Shown here one piece after another: positions 48,552 through 58,400 of a DNA stretch of 64,000 bases. The notes under the pieces are model-generated. The model had not been told where the DNA came from. It ran no database searches and worked only from the letters and a program-made list of their open reading frames with translations. This DNA is from CAZIAK01 sp964537035 (lineage in GTDB: Bacteria > Planctomycetota > B15-G4): assembly GCA_964537035.1 (NCBI GenBank), contig CAZIAK010000030.1:1-64000 (forward strand), in the 5' to 3' direction. The first letter of the stretch is position 1; every line of letters begins with the position of its first letter. The position numbers were made by a program, and so were the translations under genes.

Positions 48552-49250
48552 TCAGTGTTGGTGGGCTGGGAGCGTCGCGGCTGCGAGGGGCGGGTTGAGA
48601 GGGGCTTGGTGCTGCTGTTGGTCGTGCTGGCGCTGGACGTTGTCTACGTCCGTCAGCAGGGCTTGTGATTCCTGGGGTAGCGGGCCGCCTTGCTTGGGGC
48701 GCCAGTGGGGGATCAGCTGGTAGCCCAGGAACAGCGTCGTCAGGGGCAAGATCTGCGGGTCTGACAGGGGATGAACCGCCAGCACCTCGTTGCGCTCGGC
48801 ATGGAGTTCGATGACCTGGGTGCGCAAGAAGACCATGTGCAGAGCATCGGTGCCCATGATGGGCTTGCGGTGGCCCAGCTCGAGCTCGATCGAGCCATGG
48901 AGGCCCACGGGCATGGCGTAGACCCCGGCGACCGGGTCATGGCGGACGCCGCGCGTGGCCCGAACACCTACGAGCACAAGCGAGCGCTCGACCCAGGGTT
49001 CGCCGGCTGTGTCGAGCAGGGGCGCAAAGGTCGTGTCTTGCGGTACGTAGAGGCGTGACTCCACCAGCAGCCGACCGTCCCGGCAGCCGAAGGGCAAGAC
49101 GGTGGTGCCAAAGGCGTCGGTCGTGTTCAGCTCCGCCTCGACCGGCAGGCCCGAAATCTGCGCCGTGCTCGGAGCGACGAGAAGCAAAAAGGCCATCCCG
49201 GTCAGCAGGGCTGGAACAGCGAGCGCGAGTCTGGTGGCGGCGAACAACAT
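48552..49250 (-). CDS. Secreted protein of unknown function
   Basis: The 232-residue protein has a signal peptide ending PSTAQ (~residue 30). The mature part is beta-rich: GLPVEAELNTTDAFGTTVLPFGCRDG, LLVESRLYVPQDT, GSIELELGHRKPIMG and MVFLRTQVIELHAERNEVLAV, then a short Gln/His/Pro-rich tail (QRQHDQQQHQAP). No domain is recognised. AGGAG nine bases before ATG 49250 decides the start over a longer open frame. It lies downstream of the prenyltransferase-repeat gene but a terminator separates them, so it likely has its own promoter. Confidence 0.65.
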   Translation of the reverse strand: MLFAATRLALAVPALLTGMAFLLLVAPSTAQISGLPVEAELNTTDAFGTTVLPFGCRDGRLLVESRLYVPQDTTFAPLLDTAGEPWVERSLVLVGVRATRGVRHDPVAGVYAMPVGLHGSIELELGHRKPIMGTDALHMVFLRTQVIELHAERNEVLAVHPLSDPQILPLTTLFLGYQLIPHWRPKQGGPLPQESQALLTDVDNVQRQHDQQQHQAPLNPPLAAATLPAHQH

Positions 49251-49404
49251 GATGAGTCTCCTGGAAGCGGGGGGCGTGGATATGGGCTTCTGGAGTCTGA
49301 GACGCGAACAAGCCGAGGTGTCCAAACCCCCAAATGCACGGAGGAGGTCAACCCTCTCGCCGAGGACCTCCCGGCGCTCGCCAAAGAGGCGCGAGCTGTG
49401 GCCA

Positions 49405-49448
49405 AACGAAAAGCCCGGAAGGCGTCTCCGCACTCCCGGGCTTTCGTG
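49405..49448 (-). terminator. Intrinsic terminator of the prenyltransferase-repeat gene
   Basis: Read on the minus strand, AAAGCCCGG and CCGGGCTTT form a perfect 9-bp stem followed by TCGTTT, with flanking complementary bases (ACGA/TCGT). It is the most typical Rho-independent terminator of the window. Confidence 0.75.
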
Positions 49449-49496
49449 TGGTCGGCCAGCTCTCGCCAGCGACAGCCGTCGTGATCCAGGCTGCGC

Positions 49497-51050
49497 TCAG
49501 TGGCTGCCCATGACGTTGTCGTAGCGGTAGTAGACCTCCATCAGCAGGGCCAAGATGGCTGTGGAGTAGACCCGACCGCCCAGGCCGCCCCAGGGGTCGA
49601 GCTGGGGATCCCATGAGCCGTGCATGTCGCCGTCGTCCTCACCGCGCTGGTGATCGGCGACCTGCTTGATGTTCTTCTCCCAGGCCTTCCAGCTGCTGCC
49701 ACCCCACTGGTACAGGGCGTAGGTCGCGTAGTACCAGTAGTAGTAGTCGATCTTGCCGATGTCCCCATCGGGGTTGAAGACGATGGGCTTGTCGAGGAGC
49801 AGCTTCACGCCGGCCTCGATGGCCGCCTCGTTGCCGTCTCGCTCCAGGTCGGGGTCGGCGAAGATGCGGCAGAGGATGCCCACGGCCGTCATGGCCTCGG
49901 TCTCGGTGTCGGGCCAAGTGTCCGCCGCGCCTTCGATACGGGACGAGTTCTGGCCGGGCTCGTAGTAACCGGTGCGGCCCGTGCTGTCGGTCATCTCTTC
50001 GATGAACAGGATCGAATCTTCGAAGGCCACGTCGTCGATGTCGATGTCGTACTCGTGAGCAAGCGACAGCACCATGACGGCCCAGCCGGTGACGGACACG
50101 TCGTTCGCGTGGGCCACCATGTCGTCGCTGCTGCGGTCGCCGTAACGCCAGGCGGCGCCAGGGTTGCGCAGCTCGTACATGTACTCGAGCGCCTTGCGGG
50201 CCGACTTCTTGTAGCTGAACTTCTGGGTCAGCGCGTAGGCTTCCATGACCGCCAAGGTGGCGATGAAGTGGTCGTAGGTGTGGGCGCTGACCGTCTCGTC
50301 GCCGTAGTTGCCGTCACGGCCCTGGCCTTCGATCAGGTACTTCAGGCCAGCCTTGACCGTGGTGCGGTACTTGCCATCTTTGTCCGTGTTGCCCGCGCCC
50401 AGGAAGGCCAGCAGCGAGAGGCCGGTGACGCCCACGTCGTGCATGACCGAGCCGCGCCCGGTGCAGTAGCCGTCGCCGATCTGGCCGCACTCGTCTTCGA
50501 AGCCGTTCGCCGACCAGTTGCCGTCGACCGACTGGTGAAACTTCAGCCAGCGCAGGGCGTCGTCGATGGTGCGCTGGTGGGGCGAGCCCGCAGCCTTGCC
50601 GCGAGTGCCCAGCTTGCCTCGGCCGCCGAAGCCGCCGCCGCCGCCACCCACGCCCACCACGTCGTTGGCGCCTGTGTTCTCGAAGGGTGCGTCGCTGGGC
50701 ACGTCGACGATCTCGCTCACGTCGGTGACCACGTCCTCGGTGAGCACGGGCTCCTCGATGACCTCTTCGATCTCTTCGATCTCGGGCTCTTCTTCGGGCT
50801 CCGGCGGGATCGGCTCTTCGATCTCGTCGGGAGTGGCCACGATCTTGTTGTGATCCTCGACCACGGCGGGGGCGAGCTTCATGGAGAAGAAGATGCCCAG
50901 CACGGCCAGGTGGAGCAGCAGCGAGATGCCCAGGTAGGGCGAGTTGCGGACGAGATTCCGCAGCGCATCCTCGAAGGAGTGCTCTTCGTGCGCCCCCGCG
51001 CCATGGGCTCGCTGGAAGACCAGTTCGGGGAATTTATCGTTCTGCGGCAC
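49497..51050 (-). CDS. TonB-like N-terminus fused to prenyltransferase/squalene-oxidase-type repeats
   Basis: The 517-residue protein starts with a short cytoplasmic segment, a membrane helix (LGISLLLHLAVLGIFFSM, ~40-58), and an acidic Pro/Glu-rich stretch (PIPPEPEEEPEIEEIEE) that resembles TonB-type energy-transducing proteins. A Gly-rich linker (GVGGGGGGFGGRGKLG) leads to ~360 residues of alpha-alpha-barrel repeats related to prenyltransferase and squalene-hopene cyclase repeats: IDDALRWLKFHQSVDGNW, VTGLSLLAFLGAGN, AGLKYLIEGQGRDGNYGD, WAVMVLSLAHEYD, and GGRVYSTAILALLMEVYYRY. The cyclase DxDD motif is absent, so it is not a cyclase. This architecture occurs often in Planctomycetes; its function is unknown, perhaps peptide-crosslink or periplasmic binding. 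ATG 51050 follows GGAG. Confidence 0.85.
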   Translation of the reverse strand: MPQNDKFPELVFQRAHGAGAHEEHSFEDALRNLVRNSPYLGISLLLHLAVLGIFFSMKLAPAVVEDHNKIVATPDEIEEPIPPEPEEEPEIEEIEEVIEEPVLTEDVVTDVSEIVDVPSDAPFENTGANDVVGVGGGGGGFGGRGKLGTRGKAAGSPHQRTIDDALRWLKFHQSVDGNWSANGFEDECGQIGDGYCTGRGSVMHDVGVTGLSLLAFLGAGNTDKDGKYRTTVKAGLKYLIEGQGRDGNYGDETVSAHTYDHFIATLAVMEAYALTQKFSYKKSARKALEYMYELRNPGAAWRYGDRSSDDMVAHANDVSVTGWAVMVLSLAHEYDIDIDDVAFEDSILFIEEMTDSTGRTGYYEPGQNSSRIEGAADTWPDTETEAMTAVGILCRIFADPDLERDGNEAAIEAGVKLLLDKPIVFNPDGDIGKIDYYYWYYATYALYQWGGSSWKAWEKNIKQVADHQRGEDDGDMHGSWDPQLDPWGGLGGRVYSTAILALLMEVYYRYDNVMGSH

Positions 51051-51157
51051 GTGGAATCTCCGTGGAGCGGTGGCTCGGCACCATCAAATTCGGCGGACGG
51101 ACCAGGATGACAGGGATTCTAGCGGTCTGGGCAGGGCGGGCAACAGCTGCTCTGGGT

Positions 51158-52213
51158 TCAGGGATCGATTGGAGCGCCGACCGTGCCCTCTGCGGTGGTC
51201 AGGGGCGCCGTGGGCTCGTCCTCGAAGAGGTCCTTGGGCCAGAAGACGGCCTTGTCCTGCAGGTCGCCCACCAGCTGTTTGCGGGCCACATCGAGGCGGT
51301 TGAGCTGCAAGAAGCGCCTCAACTCCTCTTGCACGGCCCTGAAGTCAGCGGGGCTGGCAGGCTCGCGGCTGTCGATGGCGAAGACCACCGCCCGCTGCTC
51401 GCCGCCCAGGGCCGTCTCGAAGACCGTGGAGATCTCGCCCTCGTGGCCCGTCTCCAAGAAAGTCACCAGCTCGGCCGAGAAGGCGAAGATGCGGGGAATC
51501 TCCGGCACAGGAGCGGTCTCTCGACCGGGGACGATGCCCTCGATGGGCTGCCCGGCCAGCAGGTTCAGGCGCACTTCATCGGCCTGCTCTCCGCTCTCGC
51601 AGGGGTAGAAGGTGTAGCTCACCGAGGCGGGTTGGTCGAAGCGGGAGCGCTCCTGCTTGAAGAGGGTGCGCAGCTCGCCAGGGGTGACGTCCACGAGCTT
51701 CTCCAGCACCGGGTCCGGCTTGATGTAGGCGCCGAACTCCGCCCAGATGCCGACCCGGTGGTAAAGGAAGATCTCAGAGAGGACGGAGCGCCGGGCCAGC
51801 TCGCGCTGACGATCCTCGGTGGTACCAGCTTCTGCGGCCAGGGCTGCGAAATCTGGGACAGCGTCCAGGTATTGCTCCCAGTAGTTCTCCACGTCGAGAT
51901 CGCTGAGCACGATGCCCAGGCGCTCGGCCTCGCCGGAGAGCAGGATCTGCTCCGCGATCTGCCGTCGCAGCAGGTGGGACATGGTCGGGTCGACAGCGGC
52001 CCCAGGCTGGTTCTGCAGGCGCAGGCTGTTGATCAGGTCCGTCGAGGTGATGGCCTCGCTGTTGACCGACGCCAGCACACCCTGGCCCACGGCGTCGTCC
52101 AGGGGCTGGGGCGATCCGTCCTGCCCTCCGCCCTGAGCCAGAGCGGGGGAGGCCCCCAGGGTGAGACCGAGGGCCAAGCCGAGGATGGTGGCGGCAAGAG
52201 ATCGAGAGGGCAT
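51158..52213 (-). CDS. Exported SurA-like chaperone (SurA N-terminal domain)
   Basis: The 351-residue protein has a signal peptide ending SPALAQ (~27). Residues ~48-110 match the SurA/PrsA N-terminal chaperone fold: VLASVNSEAITSTDLINSL ... MSHLLRRQIAEQILLSGEAERLGI. The C-terminal part (~190-310) is arranged like a parvulin domain (PASVSYTFYP, EQADEVRLNLLAGQPI, FSAELVTFLETGHEGEIS, RAVVFAIDSREPA), but the hallmark active-site residues are weak, so isomerase activity is uncertain. Likely role is chaperoning outer-membrane or exported proteins in the periplasm. It is 107 bases upstream of the TonB-like gene and in the same direction, so probably in one transcript. Confidence 0.8.
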   Translation of the reverse strand: MPSRSLAATILGLALGLTLGASPALAQGGGQDGSPQPLDDAVGQGVLASVNSEAITSTDLINSLRLQNQPGAAVDPTMSHLLRRQIAEQILLSGEAERLGIVLSDLDVENYWEQYLDAVPDFAALAAEAGTTEDRQRELARRSVLSEIFLYHRVGIWAEFGAYIKPDPVLEKLVDVTPGELRTLFKQERSRFDQPASVSYTFYPCESGEQADEVRLNLLAGQPIEGIVPGRETAPVPEIPRIFAFSAELVTFLETGHEGEISTVFETALGGEQRAVVFAIDSREPASPADFRAVQEELRRFLQLNRLDVARKQLVGDLQDKAVFWPKDLFEDEPTAPLTTAEGTVGAPIDP

Positions 52214-52297
52214 GGTCAGCTTGGTCAGTTGTGAGCTCAGGCGTGGTCAGTGACGATACCGATCCACGAGAAAGCTGTCTCCCCTGTCGGTTGCTCC

Positions 52298-53338
52298 ATG
52301 AACAGACCCTGGAAAGCCGAGCGAGAGCTCGACGAGCACGAAGCGGCGGCGCTGATCGGTGCGCGCTGGCCCGAGCTGGCCGACCTGCCGATCCGCGCGT
52401 TGGCTGGCGGCTGGGACAACTGCGTCTTTCAGCTGGGCGACGATCTGGTGTTTCGCTTTCCTCGCCGTGCGGTAGCGGTGGAGCTGGCTCTGACCGAGAT
52501 CAGGGTGCTGCCTGGTCTGGCGGGGAGCCTGCCGCTCGCCGTCCCCGACCCCGAGTTCGTGGCTCCCGGCTCGGTCCCCGGCAGGATGTCCGCTGCGCCC
52601 GCTGGCGAGACCGCTGGCGAGATCGCTGGCGAGATCGCTGGCGAGATCGAAGAGGCGGCGGAGAGCGTGCCGAAGGGTGCGCCCCAGGCTTCGGCAGGGG
52701 CTGGCTGGCCCTTCGCTGGCTACCGCATGTTGGCCGGCGAGACCGCTGACGAAGCGGCCCTCACTGATGGCCAGCGACGGGATTGCGCGGTGCCCCTGGC
52801 GCGGTTCCTGCGAGCGCTCCACGGGCTGCCCCACGAGACGGTGCAGAGCCTGGGCGCGCCGCCAGACGAGCACGGGCGCCTCGATCTGTCCCGAATGGCC
52901 AAGCTGTGCCACGACCGCCTCGACGTGGCGGTGGAGCGGGGGCTGCTGGCTGACCGCGATCCCATCGACCTCGAGTTGGAGGGCGCACCCGCCGAGCAGA
53001 CCTTGGCCACCACCGTGTTGGCCCATGGCGATCTCCATGCCCGTAACGTGCTCGTCGATGACGCAGGGCAGCTCAGCGGCGTGATCGACTGGGGCGACTG
53101 TCACCGCGGTGACCCGGCGGTCGATCTGGCCATGGCCCACGCGTTCTTGCCGCCCTCGGCCCACGATGTCTTTCGCCGGGAATACGGCGCCATCACCGAA
53201 GAGCGCTGGGCCTTGGCTCGTCTGCGAGCGATCACCGTGTCCTTGACCATCGCCGTCTACGCGGACGATGTGGGCCGCAGGGCTCAGTGCTCCGAGGCCT
53301 GCTGGGCCTTGCAAAGCATGCTCTCGTCGGACGGGTAG
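52298..53338 (+). CDS. Aminoglycoside phosphotransferase-family small-molecule kinase
   Basis: The 346-residue protein shows the APH fold: LAGGWDNCVFQLGDDLVFRFPRR at the N-lobe (residues ~34-56, Lys-like position as Arg), Brenner motif VLAHGDLHARNVL with Asp245, and DFG-like VIDWGDCHRGDPAVDLA with Asp264. It should phosphorylate a hydroxylated small molecule; antibiotic resistance is not implied. Between the lobes is an insertion (~100-140) with GETAGEIAGEIAGEIEEAAE, encoded by four 12-bp repeats. It starts at ATG 52298, convergent with the HIT gene (18 bases between stops), and is divergent from the SurA-like gene. Confidence 0.82.
   Translation: MNRPWKAERELDEHEAAALIGARWPELADLPIRALAGGWDNCVFQLGDDLVFRFPRRAVAVELALTEIRVLPGLAGSLPLAVPDPEFVAPGSVPGRMSAAPAGETAGEIAGEIAGEIEEAAESVPKGAPQASAGAGWPFAGYRMLAGETADEAALTDGQRRDCAVPLARFLRALHGLPHETVQSLGAPPDEHGRLDLSRMAKLCHDRLDVAVERGLLADRDPIDLELEGAPAEQTLATTVLAHGDLHARNVLVDDAGQLSGVIDWGDCHRGDPAVDLAMAHAFLPPSAHDVFRREYGAITEERWALARLRAITVSLTIAVYADDVGRRAQCSEACWALQSMLSSDG
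52601..52648. repeat. 12-bp coding tandem repeat, four units
   Basis: GCTGGCGAGATC-type units repeat four times (the first ends ACC) within the kinase gene and encode AGEx repeats. Confidence 0.85.
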
Positions 53339-53356
53339 GGCTTCAGGGCCGCCCGT

Positions 53357-53743
53357 TCAGCTCTGGGGGGCGCCGAAGTTCACGTGAAAGTGCAGGTGCT
53401 TGCTGTCCTGGTAGGCGCCCAGGTTTGTGAGCACTCGCGCGGCGCCGTGCTCTGCGGTGACCTGGGCAGCGATGTCGCGGACCACCGCCAGGACTTCATG
53501 GAGTCGGTCGACGCCTGCTTCGCCAAGATCGACGAGCGAGGGCACGTGGGCCTTGGGGACGACCACGATGTGCACGGGCCAGTGAGGCCGGGTGTGATGA
53601 AAGGCCAGAACCCCGTCGGTCTCGGCGACCACCTTCACCTCCGTGCGACCGCTGAACACCTCGTCGCAGTAGAAGTCGTGGCCCGGATCACCGGGGACGT
53701 CGGGAGGGGGCTTGCGGGGGCTCAGCTGTCTGAACCCGGCCAC
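53357..53743 (-). CDS. HIT-family (histidine triad) nucleotide-binding protein
   Basis: The 128-residue protein carries the HIT signature HLHFHVNF near its C-terminus (HxHxH type), with the preceding HWPVHIVVVPKAHVPSLVDL typical of HINT-like proteins and DIAAQVTAEHGAARVLTN... as the second helix and loop. These enzymes hydrolyse nucleoside phosphoramidates or bind AMP. The GTG at 53743 is the best start, overlapping the end of the serine-hydrolase-like gene by 22 bases, since no ATG precedes the fold in frame except far upstream. Only weak confidence in the exact start. Confidence 0.8.
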   Translation of the reverse strand: MAGFRQLSPRKPPPDVPGDPGHDFYCDEVFSGRTEVKVVAETDGVLAFHHTRPHWPVHIVVVPKAHVPSLVDLGEAGVDRLHEVLAVVRDIAAQVTAEHGAARVLTNLGAYQDSKHLHFHVNFGAPQS

Positions 53744-54879
53744 GCCGCTGTGAACAGCGGGTGCTCCTGGCCGTCGTACGCAGCGGTGAGCGCGCTCATC
53801 AGGTCGAGCCCGGCCACGCAGTTGGTCAGCACCACGAGCCCGCTGTCCGTGTCTGGCCGAAACAGGACGAAGGCGCGAAAGTGTGGGTTCGCTCCCCACT
53901 GGTAGGCGGTCACTCCCTCGGCTCCTGCTTCGAGGGCCCAGCCCAGGCCGTGGCTGAGCGCTGCGTTCTCGTCAACGGTGACGGCCGGGGTGAGCAGCGC
54001 TGCTCGACGTCGTTCGTCGGCGGCTGCGCCCTTGCTGCCCATGGTGGCGATGACGAAGCGAGCCATGTCTGCCGCGGTGGTGTGCAGGCTGGACGACGGG
54101 TTGGCCTCAAGAGGGCGGTCTTTGCGTCGTACCGTCGAGGGCAAACGGCTGGGCAGGCCATGCCCAGCAGACGACGTCTTGTTGTAGTCGTCACGCCAGA
54201 CCATGCTGGTGTTGTCCATGGCGAAGGGGCCGAAGACCCGGCTCTGCAAGAGCACTTGCAGCGTGGCGCCGCCCGCATGCTCGAGCACCCGTTGCAGCAG
54301 GCGCAGCCCTTCGTCAGAGCGGCAAAACGCCGTGCCCGGGGGCGTCTTCACCGCTGTCGACTGGCTTGCGTCTTGATCAGCGAGACCCGAACTCTGAGCC
54401 AGCAGCATGGCCGTGGTGATGGTGGCTGCCCCGTCGTGGTTGGCCTTGCCGTCAGCGCCCATGCTGTCAGCGGCGGCGAAGCCGGGGAGAAACTCGCCGA
54501 TTGGCTGGTCGAGATCGAGGGCTTTCTCGTCCGCCAGATCGAGGGCGAGATGGGCCAGCATGGGCAGGGCCAGCTGGGCGCCTTCGAGCACGGTGTCTTC
54601 CATCATGGGGAGGGAGTCCCTGACCCGGCGCACACCGAAGGCCTGTGTCCAGCTGATGCTGCCGCCTTCGATCAGGCAGACGGTCAGGCCGGGCACGATG
54701 TGCTCGCTGAGCAGGGCAGGGATGGCCGCGGTCAGCCGGGCGGCGGGGCCCTCGTCGTCCGTCTGTGCCGAGGCTTGTTGGGCTGGCGTGATCGCGATGG
54801 GGGCCAGGCTGAAGAGCAGCGTGGCGGCGCAGATCAGCGGCGGTGGGAGGCGCCTGGCGACGGGGAGAGTGGCGGTCAT
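53722..54879 (-). CDS. Exported beta-lactamase/PBP-fold protein with degenerate active site
   Basis: The 385-residue protein has a signal peptide (to ~residue 38) and aligns by eye with serine hydrolases of the class C beta-lactamase fold: DTVLEGAQLALPMLAHLALDL ... LDLDQPIGEFLPGF, where family members have an SxxK motif, reads Q102-L-A-L105 (so Ser and Lys are both lost). The YxN motif is RSD (187-189) and the third motif around QWGANPHF lacks the usual KTG/HxG signature. It is therefore likely non-catalytic and may bind peptidoglycan fragments or other ligands. ATG 54879 shares a base with the stop of the DinB gene, so both are co-transcribed with the HIT gene. Confidence 0.72.
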   Translation of the reverse strand: MTATLPVARRLPPPLICAATLLFSLAPIAITPAQQASAQTDDEGPAARLTAAIPALLSEHIVPGLTVCLIEGGSISWTQAFGVRRVRDSLPMMEDTVLEGAQLALPMLAHLALDLADEKALDLDQPIGEFLPGFAAADSMGADGKANHDGAATITTAMLLAQSSGLADQDASQSTAVKTPPGTAFCRSDEGLRLLQRVLEHAGGATLQVLLQSRVFGPFAMDNTSMVWRDDYNKTSSAGHGLPSRLPSTVRRKDRPLEANPSSSLHTTAADMARFVIATMGSKGAAADERRRAALLTPAVTVDENAALSHGLGWALEAGAEGVTAYQWGANPHFRAFVLFRPDTDSGLVVLTNCVAGLDLMSALTAAYDGQEHPLFTAAWPGSDS

Positions 54880-55424
54880 CACGAGAGGTCTCCAGCGTCC
54901 GTGAGATAGCGATCTCTCAGGACGCCCAGGTGGTGGGCCGCGTGGCCCGCGTTGAAGTAGATCAAGGCGCGCACCGTGAAGCTGAGGTCGCTGGCCACGC
55001 CAGCGCGGTCGAGCATCTCGGGGGAGAAGCTCTCGAACAAGGTGAGGCTGGCCTGGCGCAACTGGCGAAACTCGGTGAGCATGTCGTCGAGGGATCGCTG
55101 GTCGTAGTTCGAACCTTTCATGAAGACGTCCTGGTCCATGCCGGCCAGCGCCGTGTGGTCGCCCCGTGAGAAGCGCAGGGCCCGGTAGGTGAAGACCCAC
55201 TCGCCGTCGATGATGTGACCCAGTACCTGCTTCAGGCTCCACTTGCCCGGGGCGTAGGCGAGGTCGTGCTTCTCTTCGGGCACTGCGCCGAGCAACCCAA
55301 GGACCTCGGCGAGCTGGTCGCGCAAGATGTCCAGGATGTCGCCGTCGGGCACCAGGGCCACGTATCCGGCGAAGAACTCGTGGTACTCGTCTGCGTTGGG
55401 GCGGCGCGTGGCGGCTGTGGTCAA
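54879..55424 (-). CDS. DinB-superfamily protein
   Basis: The 181-residue protein is a four-helix DinB_2-type protein. The metal-site histidines are seen in QVLGHIIDGEW (first) and NAGHAAHHLGVLRDRY (the HxxxH pair near the C-terminus). The family includes metal-dependent thiol transferases (bacillithiol/mycothiol dependent) and proteins of unknown function. GKWSLKQVLGHIIDGEWVF is the most conserved block. ATG 55424 is preceded by GGAG. It heads a three-gene run (DinB, degenerate serine-hydrolase fold, HIT), downstream of mfd by 38 bases. Confidence 0.85.
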   Translation of the reverse strand: MTTAATRRPNADEYHEFFAGYVALVPDGDILDILRDQLAEVLGLLGAVPEEKHDLAYAPGKWSLKQVLGHIIDGEWVFTYRALRFSRGDHTALAGMDQDVFMKGSNYDQRSLDDMLTEFRQLRQASLTLFESFSPEMLDRAGVASDLSFTVRALIYFNAGHAAHHLGVLRDRYLTDAGDLS

Positions 55425-55462
55425 GGGGGTCTGCTCCTGGAGTGGGCTGGCAGCCTACAACG

Positions 55463-58400
55463 TCAAGCGCTCGCTTGCTTGGTGGCTCTCTTGGAACCGA
55501 AACGCTCGGTGAGGTGGCGCAGTCTCTGCTTGGCGGTCTTGATGCTGGCCGGCCAGGGCACGCGAATGCGCGTGGGGGTGATGGGGTAGATGTCGTGGGG
55601 CCTGAACGGGTTGCGGCGCTCGAAGGCGGCCTCGTCCTTGATGGTCAGGATCATCCCGCCCAGGCCGTCGGTGAGCAGGGAGCCCACGCCAGCGAGGCGC
55701 ACCAGGCGACGGAGCTCGAAGAGCAGCACCAGCTCGCTCGCCGGTTCGGGGAGCGGCCCGAAGCGATCGACCATCTCGATCTCGATGGCCATGAGCCGCT
55801 TCTTGCCCGCCGCCGCCAGTCGGCGCAGCAGGGCCATGCGCGTGGGTTCGTCCGGGACGTATTCTGCGGGCAGGAAGGCCACGCTGCCCAGGTCGACCTC
55901 GATCTCTCCGGGCTCCTTCTCGGCGGCTTTTCCACGAGCCACCGAGACGGCGTTGCGCAACAGCCGACAGTAGGTGTCGTAGCCGACGGCCATGATGTGC
56001 CCGGACTGCTCCGCTCCCAGCAGGCTGCCCGCGCCCCGCAGCTCGAGGTCGCGCAAGGCGATGGTCATGCCCGCGTCCAGGCTGCTGAATTCCTCGATGG
56101 CTTTGAGCCGGTCGGTGGTGCTCTGCGGGACCTTGCCCGGGGGCATCAGGAAGAACGCGTAGGCCTGGCGGTTCTCCCGGCCCACTCGCCCGCGCAGCTG
56201 ATGCATGTCGGCCAGGCCGTAGCGATCGCTGTCGGTGATGATGATCGTGTTGGCCCGGGGGATGTCGATGCCCGACTCGACGATCGTCGTGCAGACCAAC
56301 ACGTCGAGGTCGCCGGCGGCGAAGGTGTCGATGATCTCGGTGAGCTCGCGCGCCGCCAGCTGCCCATGAGCAGAGGCGAGGCGCGCGTGGGGCACCAGCT
56401 TCTGGATGCGCGCCACCATGCGGTCGAGGGACTGCACCCGGTTGTGCAACACGAACACCTGTCCGCCCCGGTTGATCTCGTGACGCAGCGCGTTGCGGAT
56501 GAGCTCGTCGCTGTCGTAGGCCACGCGAGTGATCACGGCACGGCGCCCAGGCGGGGGCGTCTTGATCGTCGAGATGTCCCGCAACCCGGACATGGCCATG
56601 TGCAGGGTGCGAGGGATGGGCGTGGCCGACAAGGTGACCACGTCCACGCTCGACTTCAGCAGCTTCAGGCGCTCTTTGTGGGTGACGCCGAAGCGTTGCT
56701 CTTCGTCGACCACCACCAGACCCAGGTCGGCGAAGCGTACATCTTTGCCCAGGATGCGATGGGTGCCGATGAGGATGTCGACCTTGCCCGCCGTGACGTC
56801 CTCGAGAATCGCCTTGACCTGCTTGCCCGTGCGCAGACGTGAGAGCACCTCGATGCGCACGGGCTCCTCGGCCATGCGGTGGCTGAAGGTCTCGAAGTGC
56901 TGCTCGGCCAGGATCGTCGTAGGCACCAGCACCGCCGCCTGCTTGCCTGCGAGCACGGTCTTGTAGGCTGCGCGTACGGCCACCTCGGTCTTGCCGAAGC
57001 CCACGTCGCCCACGATGAGCCGGTCGGCGGGGCGCTCGCTCTCCATGTCCTTGCGCACGGCATCCCAGGAGGTGCGCTGATCGGGGGTGTCCTCGTAGGG
57101 GAACGTGGCCTCGAAGGTGACCATGGCCGCTTCGTCTGGCGGGTGCGCGTAGCCCATGCCGCTGGCCCGCCGGGCCTGCAGCTCAAGGAGCATGGCCGCC
57201 AGATCCTCGACCGCTCGGGCCACCCGTGCCTTCTTGCGGGACCAGGTCTTGCCGCCCATCTTGTCGAGCTTGGGCCCGCTGGCATCGCCGCCGATGAAGC
57301 GCTCGACCAGGTCGATGCGGCTGGCGGGCACGTAGAGGATCGTGTCCTCGGCGAACTCGAGCACCAGAAAGTCTTCTTCGCCTTGCTCGCGGGCCAGGCG
57401 CTTCATGCCCCTGAAGATGGCCACCCCGTGGAGCAGGTGCACCACGTAGTGACCGGGCGACAGCTCAGAGAGCGAGTCGAGGGCTCGGCTGGCGACGATG
57501 CGCCCTGGGCGGCGACGGCGCACGGCGCGACGGCCGATGAGCTCGTGGTGATGGACGAGCAGGGGGCCCGTGCCCGGCAGGGAGAAGCCGGCGGTGACTC
57601 GTCCTACAGCGAGGTGCAGCAGGTCGTTGGCTGGCAGGCCCCGGTCGATGAGCGAGAGGGCCAAGCGATCGCGCTCGCCCTTGCTGTCGCTGAGCAGGGT
57701 GACGGTGCGCCCCTGATCGAGCCAGCTCTTGAGCACGGTCTCCAAGGGGCGGTCGTCGCTCTGTACCGCATGGAGCGAGACGTCGTGGTCAGGCTGGCCC
57801 AGATCGAGGGGGTACAGGTCGGCCCCGGGGTGCCGGCGGAGCATGGCCAGCACCGCTTCGATCTCTCGGGGCGCGATCTTCTGCTCGTACGCCACCTCGA
57901 CCAGGCGGTCCTTCAGGTGCGGTGGATCGATGAGCAACACCGACGTGTCGTCGGTCAGCAGCTCGGTGATCTGGCGCGTCTCTCCCGTGCCAGAACCCAG
58001 GCGCAGGGTGGTGACTTCCAGAGTCTCGACGGAACGCTGATCGTCCACGGCGAAGCGGCGCAGGTCTTCTACCTCATCGTCGAAGAGCTCGATGCGCACC
58101 GGTGTTTCGGCGGCCCAGGGATAGACATCGATGATGTCGCCGCGGACAGAGACTTCGCCCGGCGCGGCGACCAGGGGCACGCGGACGAACTCGTGATCGG
58201 AGAGCACGGTGAGCAGCTCGTCCCGGTCGAGCCGCCCGCCCTTCTCGACGAGCCATGAAGGCCCATCGGCCGCGGGGAGGTCCTCGAACAACACCGGCCC
58301 GGGGACCACGAGCACCCCGTCGCCAGGCTCCAGCAGGGAGGTCAGCGCGACCAGGCGCTCTGAACGATTGGCCCGCTTCTCCGGGCCTCCCACCAGCTCT

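Noticed and set aside
48106..48723. Coding region across the 77-bp repeats
   Set aside because: Three frames are open because the repeats lack stops, but the 77-bp period shifts the frame in each unit and the products share no meaningful pattern.
52298..53338. Antibiotic resistance gene
   Set aside because: The kinase belongs to the broad APH fold, but there is no resistance-gene context and many members act on metabolites.
56879..58258. Long plus-strand frame opposite mfd
   Set aside because: Antisense shadow of a conserved housekeeping gene.
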